DNA of 37,188 nucleotides from Actinomycetes bacterium (GTDB lineage: Bacteria; Actinomycetota; Actinomycetes; Actinomycetales; Cellulomonadaceae), in the NCBI GenBank assembly GCA_023438885.1, contig JAEXPS010000025.1, positions 1 to 37,188 of the forward strand. Reading direction: 5' to 3'. The notes under the pieces are model-generated. The model saw nothing but the letters and a program-made list of their open reading frames with translations, was not told where the DNA came from and ran no database searches. Shown one piece after another: positions 19,670 through 26,474 of this stretch. Numbering within the stretch: the first letter of the stretch is position 1; each line of letters opens with the position of its first letter. The position numbers and the translations under genes are program-made.

Positions 19670-20658
19670 AGGCCCTTCCCCCGCCGGTTGACGCGGTCCA
19701 CGAGCGACGCGGCGGAGACCAGCCGCAGCGCGACGGCCAGAGCCGCCCAGGCCCGCATCTGGCGTACGTCACGCCGGAGCGCGCGGATGGCCCAGCGCGC
19801 CGCCTCGCGTCGCGCACCGAGCGCGCCGTGGGCGAAGGCCACCTGCCCCGCGATACGGGCCGTGCCTCGTCGGCTCGTCCCGAACTCGGGAAACTTGGCG
19901 AGCAGGTACGTCAGGCCCGCCGCGATCCCCTGCCACCGCTCGGAGAAGAAGGACGTCCGGTTCCAGTGCACCACGACCAGCGGCTCGGGCACGCTGACGA
20001 CGTCGCCGAACCACGTGGCGCGTAGCAGCAGGTCGTAGTCCTCTCCGTACGACGCGGGCAGCTCCTCGTCGACGAGACCGACGCGGCCGAGGAGGTCGCT
20101 GCGGCGCAGCAGGAAGCCGGACGGGTGGATCTCCGTGATCCGCGAAGCGAGGAAGTCGGCGTGCCCGGCCCGGCCCGGCGGAATGCGCACGTGGCTGTCG
20201 TCGGACGTCTGGATGCGGATTCCCGCGGCGACCGCCACGGCGTCGGGGCTGACCTGCCAGAGCTGCACCTGCTTGGTCAGCTTCGCCGGCTCCCACTCGT
20301 CGTCGTCGTCGCAGAAGGCGACGAGCTCGCCCAGTGCGGCCGTGATGCCCGTGTTCCGCGCGCCGGCGAGCCCAGGGGTTCTGGAGTTCGCGACGGTGCG
20401 CACCGCAACGTGGTACGGGACCGCGATGTCGTCGAGCGGGTCGATCTGCGTGCGGTCGAAGACGACGACGACCTCCCGCAGCCCGGGGTACGTCTGCCCC
20501 AGGACGCTGCGCAGCGCACGGCGCAACAACTCGGGGCGCTCGTGGGTGGCGATGACCACGCTCACCGTGGGCAGCCAGGTGGGCGCCCCGTCCCCCGCGA
20601 ATCGCTCGACGGCAGCCACGTGTCGCTCCATCAGTTCGGACATCAACAGGTCAGTCAT
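19666..20658 (-). CDS. Family 2 glycosyltransferase
   Basis: A 330-aa GT-A fold glycosyltransferase. The opening VSVVIATHERPELLRRALRS and the acidic motif CDDDDEW at residues 116-122 (nucleotide-sugar and metal binding) define it. GEDYDLLLRA near residue 220 supplies the second catalytic acidic region. The C-terminal 80 residues are Arg/Ala-rich helices. It would add one sugar to the lipid-linked repeat on the cytoplasmic face. The ATG overlaps the stop of the CDP-alcohol phosphotransferase gene (ATGA), and its own end overlaps the start of the small anchored protein. Donor and acceptor unknown. Confidence 0.88.
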   Translation of the reverse strand: MTDLLMSELMERHVAAVERFAGDGAPTWLPTVSVVIATHERPELLRRALRSVLGQTYPGLREVVVVFDRTQIDPLDDIAVPYHVAVRTVANSRTPGLAGARNTGITAALGELVAFCDDDDEWEPAKLTKQVQLWQVSPDAVAVAAGIRIQTSDDSHVRIPPGRAGHADFLASRITEIHPSGFLLRRSDLLGRVGLVDEELPASYGEDYDLLLRATWFGDVVSVPEPLVVVHWNRTSFFSERWQGIAAGLTYLLAKFPEFGTSRRGTARIAGQVAFAHGALGARREAARWAIRALRRDVRQMRAWAALAVALRLVSAASLVDRVNRRGKGL

Positions 20659-21431
20659 GGCTGGGTGGGCTCCGATGTGATCGCCTGAAGCTCGTGGTAC
20701 CGGTGGCGGATGGAGGCTGCGGCGTGCGCCAGGTTCACGGCGACGAGGGCGGTGTAGGCGACGGCGAAGACCGTCGGCGGGCCCCAGAAGGCGAACACCC
20801 AGCAGGTCGCGCCCGTGTCCGTGGGCAGCAGCAGCCAGGACTGGCCGCGCCGCACCGCGACGCGCTCGCCTCCGCGGCGATCGCGCAGCATGCCGCCGAC
20901 CATGGTGTTGGCGAACTGGGCCGTCACCATGAGCGCAGCCACGAGAGCGACCGCCACGAGCCACGGCATGCCGCCGTCCAGTGACAGCGCGACCGCCGCG
21001 GCGAGATGGATTCCGGGTGCACGCACCGCGTCGAGCAGGTGATCGAGCCACTCCCCGGCCGGGCTGGCGTCTCCCCGGAGGCGGGCCAGCTGCCCGTCCG
21101 CCGAGTCCAGCACGTAGCCGAGGGCGAGCAGCGCCGCGACCACCAGCCCGGTCACCACCGTTCGCGGCGCCAGGAGCAGCACCGCGACACCGGCGGCCGA
21201 CAGTCCGAAGCTGATGATCGACACCGCGTTGGGCGTCAGTCCCACGCGGTACGACGCCGCCGCGACGTACCGCGCCAACCGGCGGTTGATCCAACGCGTG
21301 TACGCGGGCACACCGTCACCAGGCTTCTGGGCGCCGTCGAGCCGGCGCAGCGCGTCGCGGAACCCGCCGCGGACGGCGGCGGCCGGCCCGGCGAGGGCGC
21401 CCGGCGCGAGGGAGAGGTTCTCAGCGGACAC
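20655..21431 (-). CDS. CDP-alcohol phosphatidyltransferase family membrane enzyme
   Basis: A 258-aa integral membrane protein with about six helices. The complete CDP-alcohol phosphotransferase signature is visible: D109-x2-D112-G113-x2-A116-R117-x8-G126-x3-D130-x3-D134, in DSADGQLARLRGDASPAGEW. These residues bind two metal ions and the CDP-linked donor, and transfer an alcohol phosphate or phosphatidyl group to a hydroxyl. The gene follows a TagD-like cytidylyltransferase (11-base overlap) and precedes a GT2 gene. The pair therefore probably makes and uses a CDP-alcohol for lipid or glycan decoration. Ordinary phospholipid synthases are usually not in such clusters. GTG start at 21431 with GGAG five bases upstream. 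Confidence 0.87.
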   Translation of the reverse strand: MSAENLSLAPGALAGPAAAVRGGFRDALRRLDGAQKPGDGVPAYTRWINRRLARYVAAASYRVGLTPNAVSIISFGLSAAGVAVLLLAPRTVVTGLVVAALLALGYVLDSADGQLARLRGDASPAGEWLDHLLDAVRAPGIHLAAAVALSLDGGMPWLVAVALVAALMVTAQFANTMVGGMLRDRRGGERVAVRRGQSWLLLPTDTGATCWVFAFWGPPTVFAVAYTALVAVNLAHAAASIRHRYHELQAITSEPTQP

Positions 21432-21891
21432 GGGCGCTCCGCAGCTCGTCCCCGACCGCCAGCGCGTCGAGCGCGCGGCGCAGGAGCGTGCTCGACGTGT
21501 GCACGGTGTACGGGAAGTACACGACCTCGACGCCGACCTCCGCGAAACGCTGCTCGAGCCCCCGGCCCTTGGCCGTCCCTCGCCAGTCGTCGCCCTTGAA
21601 GAAGACGTCGAAGCGGACGTCCTGCCAGGTCAGCAACTTGTCCGGCTGGGTCTCGACGAACACCTCGTCGACCACGTCGATGTGCTCCAGGATCGCGACC
21701 CGCTCGGCCGTCGGGATCACGGGCGCGCGACCCTTGGTCACCTCCAGCACCTCGTCGGCGACCACGCCGGCCACCAGCCAGTCGCACTGTGAGCGTGCAT
21801 GGCGGAGCACGTTGAGATGCCCGATGTGGAACAGGTCCCACGCGCCCGGCGCATAGCCGACCACTCCGTGCCGTGTCTGCTCAGTACGCAC
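21421..21891 (-). CDS. TagD-like cytidylyltransferase
   Basis: A 156-aa nucleotidyltransferase. The signature HIGH is at residues 22-25 (GAWDLFHIGHLNVLRHA). VFFKGDDWRGTAKGRGLEQR and the following VEVVYFPYTVHTSSTLLR match glycerol-3-phosphate cytidylyltransferase (TagD/TarD); the last segment takes the place of the family RTEGISTT motif. It should form a CDP-alcohol, with CDP-glycerol the best guess. An ADP-heptose-type adenylyltransferase is a less likely alternative because GDDW is retained. The GTG at 21891 has GGGAGG upstream and overlaps the end of the sugar transferase gene by 11 bases. The product probably feeds the next enzyme in the operon. Confidence 0.83.
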   Translation of the reverse strand: MRTEQTRHGVVGYAPGAWDLFHIGHLNVLRHARSQCDWLVAGVVADEVLEVTKGRAPVIPTAERVAILEHIDVVDEVFVETQPDKLLTWQDVRFDVFFKGDDWRGTAKGRGLEQRFAEVGVEVVYFPYTVHTSSTLLRRALDALAVGDELRSARVR

Positions 21892-23419
21892 CGCTGCCTC
21901 CCAGTACTGCCCTGCCGGTCTTCCAGAGGATGAGCAGGTCCATCGCAACGGACCAGTTGTCGACGTACCGCAGGTCCAGGCGAACGGACTCGTCCCACGA
22001 CAAGTCCGACCGTCCGGAGACCTGCCACAGACCGGTGAGCCCCGGGCGCACGTGCAGCCGGCGGAACACCTGGTCCTGGTAGGCGTCGACCTCCTCGGGC
22101 AGCGGCGGCCGAGGACCGACGAGCGACATGTCACCGCGAGCGACGTTCCAGAGCTGCGGCAGCTCGTCGATGGAGAAGCGGCGCAGGACACGCCCGACGG
22201 GCGTGATGCGCGGGTCGTCGTGCATCTTGAAGAGCACGCCGTTGCCGTCGCTCGCCGCGAGCAGCGCTGCGCGCCTCTCCTCGGCGTCGACGTACATCGA
22301 GCGGAGCTTGACCATCGTGAAGGGGCGTCCGTCCACCCCGACCCGGCGCTGCCGGAAGAAGGCCGGGCCCTTGCTCGTGAGTCGCACCGCGAGGGCGGCA
22401 CCGAGCACGATGGGGCCGACGGCGAGCAGGAGCGCCGTGCCGAGGGTGCGGTCCAGCAGGCTCTTGGCGAACAGCCGACGGCGCGGCGGCACGGTCTCGA
22501 CCTCGAGCAGCGACAGGCCGACGGTAGGACGCACGCTGACGCGCGGACCGAGCACCTCCACCAAGCCCGGCGCGACGACGAGATCCGCACCCGCGCGGCC
22601 CAGCGCCCACGACAGCCGCCGCAGGGCGTCCCCGGTCAGCTCGCTGCCGGCGACGATCACCGTCTCGATGCGGTAGTCGTACGCCACCTGGGCGATGTCG
22701 GCGAGGGCGCCGAGCATCGGCACCCCCGCCTCGTTCGGCAGCGGTGTGGTGGCCGACGGGAGGCAGACGCCCACCACCTGGTAGCCGTGGTGCGTCGACT
22801 CGCGCAGCTGGGCGATCGTCCGCGCCACCGACTCGGCGTCGCCGACCACCAGCGTGCGCTCCATCGCGACGCCCATGCTCCGGGCGTGGTGCAGGCCACG
22901 GCGCAGGAGGCGCCGGGCCACCACGCCTGTGATCGTCATCAGCAGTGCGACGACCAGCACGAGGACCCGTGGCAGGGGCTGCTGCACCATCGCCGTGGCG
23001 AGCGCCGGCGCGGCGAGGGCGGCGACGCCGCCCCGCAGCACGGCCTGGAACTCGCGTGCCCCGTCGCCGATCACCTTGGGGTCGTAGCCGTGGCTGATGG
23101 CGACCGTGGCCAGGAATGCGACCCCGGCGAGCAGCACCGGGATCGCCGTGTAGACGGTCACGACATCGCCGATGAGCACGACGATCGCGAGCGAGAGGGC
23201 GACCGCTGCCAGGTCGACCGCGCCGGCCCGGAAGACGTACCCCTCGGAGGCGAACCGCCACGAGGCGCCGTCGGCAGCCACGCGCGGACGGCCCTCGTCG
23301 ACCACGAACGGCTCCACCGACGCCCACGACCGGCGCGGCGACGACGAAGCCCGCCGACGCTCGACGAGTGCGTCGAGCTCGGCCGTGGTCGCCTTCGGCT
23401 CGTCGCCGATGATCGTCAT
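21881..23419 (-). CDS. Undecaprenyl-phosphate sugar phosphotransferase (EPS initiation, WbaP/CpsE type)
   Basis: A 512-aa polyisoprenyl-phosphate hexose-1-phosphate transferase. Hydrophobic helices at about residues 50-130 and a CoA-binding-like Rossmann region (about 160-300, TLVVGDAESVARTIAQLRES) precede the catalytic part. The latter starts with the helix KSLLDRTLGTALLLAVGPIV at about 315. It carries FFRQRRVGVDGRPFTMVKLR, RFSIDELPQLWNVARGDMSL and VGPRPPLPEEVD, the invariant motifs of the family. It transfers the first sugar phosphate to undecaprenyl phosphate and so starts each repeat unit. As the first gene of the minus-strand EPS operon it is the natural entry point. Galactose, glucose or another sugar is possible. 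Confidence 0.93.
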   Translation of the reverse strand: MTIIGDEPKATTAELDALVERRRASSSPRRSWASVEPFVVDEGRPRVAADGASWRFASEGYVFRAGAVDLAAVALSLAIVVLIGDVVTVYTAIPVLLAGVAFLATVAISHGYDPKVIGDGAREFQAVLRGGVAALAAPALATAMVQQPLPRVLVLVVALLMTITGVVARRLLRRGLHHARSMGVAMERTLVVGDAESVARTIAQLRESTHHGYQVVGVCLPSATTPLPNEAGVPMLGALADIAQVAYDYRIETVIVAGSELTGDALRRLSWALGRAGADLVVAPGLVEVLGPRVSVRPTVGLSLLEVETVPPRRRLFAKSLLDRTLGTALLLAVGPIVLGAALAVRLTSKGPAFFRQRRVGVDGRPFTMVKLRSMYVDAEERRAALLAASDGNGVLFKMHDDPRITPVGRVLRRFSIDELPQLWNVARGDMSLVGPRPPLPEEVDAYQDQVFRRLHVRPGLTGLWQVSGRSDLSWDESVRLDLRYVDNWSVAMDLLILWKTGRAVLGGSGAY

Positions 23420-23556
23420 GCGTCCGCCCCCATCCGTGATGTACGGATAGGAGCGTATTAGCCGGATCTGGCCCGGTCAGTCCGACATGTCCGATTTCAC
23501 CCCATGAGTCCGGGTGATGTGCAAGCGCCCGGTGAACTCCGGGCGAAGCCTCGGGG
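23420..23556 (-). promoter_or_regulatory. EPS operon leader with a palindrome at 23432-23448
   Basis: The 137-bp gap between pth and the first EPS gene. ATCCGT and ACGGAT form an inverted repeat (23432-23448, 5-nt centre) 13 bases before the start codon. Upstream on the minus strand, TAATAC (23455-23460) could be a -10 box, so the palindrome would lie in or next to the early transcript. No good -35 was found. A second hairpin at 23527-23544 is listed separately. Confidence 0.4.
23527..23544 (-). terminator. Hairpin after pth, possible terminator
   Basis: GCCCGG and CCGGGC pair around TGAACT, 13 bases beyond the pth stop on the minus strand. No T-run follows. It lies where the conserved housekeeping block ends and the EPS locus begins. 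Confidence 0.4.
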
Positions 23557-24174
23557 TCAGCCCTTGGTGTGGAACCTCAGCTGTGCAGGGCCGAGCCCGT
23601 CGACCACCACGGCCTCCACGGCGTCCGCCGCCCTGTCGACCAGCCAGGAAAGGTCCTTCTTCTCGGTGCCCGAGAAGTCGCGCAGCACGAAGTCCGCGGC
23701 GTCCATGCGGCCGGGCGGGCGGCCGATGCCGACGCGAACGCGCGCGTAGTCCTTGGTGCCCAGAGCGCGGGACGTGTCGCGCAGCCCGTTGTGGCCGCCC
23801 TCGCCTCCGCCCACCTTGAGCCGGACGTCGGCGAAGGGGATGTCGAGCTCGTCGTGCACGACGACCACTCGCTCCGGTGGGACGCCGTAGTACTTCGCGA
23901 GGGCCGCGACGGGGCCGCCCGAGACGTTCATGTACGTCGTCGGGCGAGCCAGCACCACGCGCGGGCCCGGGGCGCCGCCGGCCAGCGTGCCCAGCCGGGC
24001 CTCGGCCGTCACCGCCTGCGGGCGACGGCCGAGCACCCCGCCGGCACGGCCCAGCGTGACGCCGAGCCGGCGGGCGAGCTCGTCGAGCACCATGGCCCCG
24101 ACGTTGTGCCGGTTCCCGGCGTACTCCGGCCCTGGGTTCCCCAGGCCGACGACGAGCCAACGCTCCTCGGCCAC
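23557..24174 (-). CDS. pth: Peptidyl-tRNA hydrolase
   Basis: Pth releases tRNA from peptidyl-tRNA that dropped off ribosomes. The 205-aa product has LVVGLGNPGPEYAGNRHNVG (N13 and the catalytic H23), RPTTYMNVSG with N83, VVHDELDIPF with the catalytic-partner D108, and GGGEGGHNGLRD with N129. All key residues of the family are present, and the length is normal. It lies 54 bases downstream of rplY, as in many actinobacteria, and is probably transcribed with it. The start is at the conserved MAEERWLVVGLGN. Confidence 0.97.
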   Translation of the reverse strand: MAEERWLVVGLGNPGPEYAGNRHNVGAMVLDELARRLGVTLGRAGGVLGRRPQAVTAEARLGTLAGGAPGPRVVLARPTTYMNVSGGPVAALAKYYGVPPERVVVVHDELDIPFADVRLKVGGGEGGHNGLRDTSRALGTKDYARVRVGIGRPPGRMDAADFVLRDFSGTEKKDLSWLVDRAADAVEAVVVDGLGPAQLRFHTKG

Positions 24175-24228
24175 GCCAGCACCTCCTGGGCGGCCCGCCG
24201 TCGACGGGCCGGTGCGGATGTTCGGGTC

Positions 24229-24828
24229 CTACTCGGCGGCGGCCTCGGCGGGGGCCTCCTCGGCCTCGCCCTCCTCGGCCTCCTCGGTGACCTCGGCACG
24301 CGGCACCGACACGGTGAGCACCACGTGCTCGGGGTCGGTCACCAGCGTCGCGCCCTTCGGCAGCGTCACCTGGCCGGCGTGGAGGATCACGCCGTCCTCG
24401 AGGCCCTCGATGTCGACCTCGACCCGGTCGGGCAGGTGCGTCGCCTCGGCCTCGAGCGTCAGGTTCTGCGTCTCGACGACGTGGATGGTGCCAGGCGCGG
24501 ACACGCCGACCACGTGGACCGGGACCTCGACGGTCACCTTCTCGCCGCGGCGGACGATGAGGAGGTCGACGTGCTCGATCTCCTGGCGCACCGGCTCGAT
24601 CTGCACGTCCTTGGCGATCGCGAGTGTGACCTTGCCGTCGAGCTCGATCTCGAAGAGGGCGTTGGTGTGCTTGACGGCCATCATCACCTCGTGGCCCGGC
24701 AGGGCGACGTGCACCGGGTCGGTGCCGTGCCCGTACAGCACGGCGGGGACCAGGTGGGCGCGGCGCAGGCGGCGCGCGGCACCCTTCCCGAACTCGGTGC
24801 GAGCGGTGGCGACGAGCTTCTCGGCCAT
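24229..24828 (-). CDS. rplY: 50S ribosomal protein L25/general stress protein Ctc
   Basis: A 199-aa ribosomal protein of the long L25/TL5/Ctc type that binds 5S rRNA. The N-terminal 5S-binding domain (KLVATARTEFGKGAARRLRR, VPAVLYGHGTDPVHVALPG) covers about residues 1-92. The C-terminal beta domain (VEVPVHVVGVSAPGTIHVVE) follows and ends in an acidic Glu/Ala-rich tail (about 180-199), common in actinobacterial L25. The ATG has GAAGGGAA upstream. It is followed by pth in the usual order. In this genome it is separated from prs by the accessory gene at 25174-26100. Confidence 0.96.
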   Translation of the reverse strand: MAEKLVATARTEFGKGAARRLRRAHLVPAVLYGHGTDPVHVALPGHEVMMAVKHTNALFEIELDGKVTLAIAKDVQIEPVRQEIEHVDLLIVRRGEKVTVEVPVHVVGVSAPGTIHVVETQNLTLEAEATHLPDRVEVDIEGLEDGVILHAGQVTLPKGATLVTDPEHVVLTVSVPRAEVTEEAEEGEAEEAPAEAAAE

Positions 24829-25173
24829 GGGGTTCCCTTCGGTCGCGTGCGCACGTGGCGCAGCGGGTGTTCACGGTGCGGTGCCGCGCGCTTTCGGCGC
24901 GGCGGTCGGCTCAGCAGCGGCCTCGACGCGGGGCGCAGGACGGGCACGCGGAGGCATCCGGCCCAGTCGATCACGGTGGGTCGGGCGCCGATGGTGGTCC
25001 GAGTGGACCGCCGAAGGCGACCGTCCGACATCCCTCGCCGAGGCAGCCCGAGCATCCTACCGGCTCCCAACCCCCAACCCCACCCCCCTCCACGCGGTCC
25101 ACTCGACACTTCGCCGCGCAGTCGACAGTTCGAAGTGTCGAGTCTGAGCCGAAGTGTCGAGTGGGCCGCGCGG
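24829..25173. promoter_or_regulatory. Intergenic region upstream of rplY, ending in repeat block A
   Basis: A 345-bp gap without a credible gene. It should contain the rplY promoter, but no clear -35/-10 was found. A C-rich run on the plus strand (about 25065-25090) gives a G-rich minus strand. Repeat block A occupies 25101-25162, directly after the stop of the accessory gene (25174). Confidence 0.35.
25101..25162. repeat. Palindromic repeat block A
   Basis: Contains ACTCGACACTTCG at 25101-25113 and its inverse CGAAGTGTCGAGT at 25131-25143 and 25150-25162. The middle copy is part of a near-palindrome, CGACAGTTCGAAGTGTCG (25123-25140). The same sequence recurs in block B, about 1.2 kb away and in the same orientation. 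It lies 11 bases from the stop codon of the accessory gene. Confidence 0.85.
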
Positions 25174-26100
25174 TCAGGCCCGTAGCAGGGGCCGGCGGAC
25201 GAAACCGACGCTCGCTGGGAGCAGGGCACGGACCCGGCCGGACAGCCCGGCACGCGTCCGGATGTCCTGCTTCGTCACTCGCACGACTCGGTAGTCGAGC
25301 GCACGGATCGCGTCCTCGCGCAGCTTCTCGTCGAGCAGATCCTGGCCACTTCGGTACTTCGCCTGACCGTCGTACTCGAGCAGAGCCCGCCACTCCTCCC
25401 AGCCGAGATCGGCGAAGAACGTCCCAGCGCGGGTGAGGATCGGGATCTGGGTCGCCGGCCGAGGAAGTCCGTCGCGCAGGAGCACGAACCGGGTCGCCGT
25501 CTCGCCCGGGGACTCGGCGCCGTCGTCCGCCAGGTCGACGACGACCCTCGCGCGGGCGACCCCCGGCCGACCGCCCATCTCGTCGAGCATGCTCAGGGCC
25601 GTTGCGCGGTCGGCACCGGCGCGCAGCGTGGCATCCGCCACCACGAGACCACCCAGCGCCGACAGCATCCGCGCGCAGTCGACCATCGTCTGGACGAGGT
25701 CGGTCACCGGCAGGTGTCCCACCGTCGTGAGCCGACCGTCGTCGACGGGGCCGCCGTGACGCAGGACCGCTCGATCGCGCCCGGGACCCGGACGTCCCTG
25801 CTGCCGCACGTGGGTGAGCGCGGGAGTCCGCCAGAGGGGCAGGCCCCAGATCAGGGCCGCCGACTCGTGGCTGAACCAGTGCGGTTGCACCAGGCGCTCG
25901 TGGACGGCGGCGATCGTCGCCAGGGCGCGCACCTCCGGGCGCAACTGCGACGCCGGGATGGAGGCCCCGCGGGTGAGGCGACCCCAGGTGCCCTGCCGCC
26001 GCTTGGCGGCGACGACCGCGCGCTCGTAGTCCCTCGACAGCCGAATCGCCGGAACGACAGGCGGTGCGGCGCCCGACGACGAACCCGGCCGCATGCTCAT
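25174..26100 (-). CDS. AbiEi/DUF559-like protein with a PD-(D/E)XK nuclease-type C-terminus
   Basis: A protein of about 308 aa from the ATG at 26100. The region at about 70-200 resembles the DNA-binding/regulatory part of actinobacterial AbiEi-like proteins (LVQPHWFSHESAALIWGLPL, PVTDLVQTMVDCARML). The last 110 residues resemble the DUF559/Vsr-like nuclease fold: E200 in PGETATRF, D231 in FFADLGW, and E242-x5-K248 in LLEYDGQAKYR, then YRVVRVTKQDI. Putative catalytic residues are intact. Many relatives are orphan genes of unknown function; some are called type IV antitoxin family proteins, but no toxin partner adjoins. It splits prs from rplY and is flanked by repeat blocks A and B, hinting at insertion. 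An open frame reaches 26199; no clear ribosome-binding site decides the start. Confidence 0.72.
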   Translation of the reverse strand: MSMRPGSSSGAAPPVVPAIRLSRDYERAVVAAKRRQGTWGRLTRGASIPASQLRPEVRALATIAAVHERLVQPHWFSHESAALIWGLPLWRTPALTHVRQQGRPGPGRDRAVLRHGGPVDDGRLTTVGHLPVTDLVQTMVDCARMLSALGGLVVADATLRAGADRATALSMLDEMGGRPGVARARVVVDLADDGAESPGETATRFVLLRDGLPRPATQIPILTRAGTFFADLGWEEWRALLEYDGQAKYRSGQDLLDEKLREDAIRALDYRVVRVTKQDIRTRAGLSGRVRALLPASVGFVRRPLLRA

Positions 26101-26277
26101 GCACGCACCGTGCCGCCCAGGCCACCCGAGCTCCGCTCCGCCGACCGGCCCGAGACGCTCGACCCCCAGCCGGCCGGGCTGTGGGCGGCTCGCCCACACC
26201 CACGCACGACGCCCTCACGCTCGAGGCCCGGCACCAGCGCCGACGCGACGGCCCGCCCCGCCCCGAGCACGCCCGCG

Positions 26278-26362
26278 CTCGACACTTCGACTCCAACTCG
26301 ACAGTTCGAAGTGTCGAGTGCGCGTCGAAGTGTCGAGTGCGCGTCGAAGTGTCGAGCGGGCG
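26278..26362. repeat. Palindromic repeat block B with a 19-bp tandem array
   Basis: Starts with CTCGACACTTCGA (26278-26290), then a near-palindrome at 26297-26318 with core CGACAGTTCGAAGTGTCG, the same as in block A. The end of it begins three tandem 19-bp units at 26306-26324, 26325-26343 and 26344-26362 (consensus TCGAAGTGTCGAGTGCGCG; the last unit differs at two positions). It lies upstream of the accessory gene start. Confidence 0.87.
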
Positions 26363-26474
26363 CGAGGAGGCGAGGCGGCGGCGCGGGGCGGGCCGGTGGC
26401 GGGGCAGGGCGGGCGGGTGGGTGGGGGCGACCGAGTGGGCGGGGGGCCGCGGCGCCGGGTGGGTGGGTGTGGGG
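26363..26474 (+). other. G-rich tract with quadruplex-forming potential, downstream of prs
   Basis: The plus strand holds clustered G-runs at 26401-26427 (six runs of three or more G with 1-2 base spacers) and 26457-26474 (GGGTGGGTGGGTGTGGGG), the latter ending at the last base of the prs stop region. These fit the standard four-run G-quadruplex pattern on the plus strand, which is the non-coding strand for prs. No gene or promoter was identified in 26101-26474 apart from this tract and block B. Confidence 0.6.

Noticed and set aside
8473..23419. Prophage or integrative element carrying the EPS genes
   Set aside because: No integrase, transposase, tRNA gene or att-like direct repeat was seen at the borders.
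22052..23461. Plus-strand open frame of 469 codons opposite the EPS sugar transferase
   Set aside because: Antisense shadow: low-complexity composition, no ribosome-binding site, and a complete conserved enzyme on the minus strand.
25101..26362. CRISPR array
   Set aside because: The repeats are short, tandem or palindromic, with no unique spacers of regular length and no cas genes.
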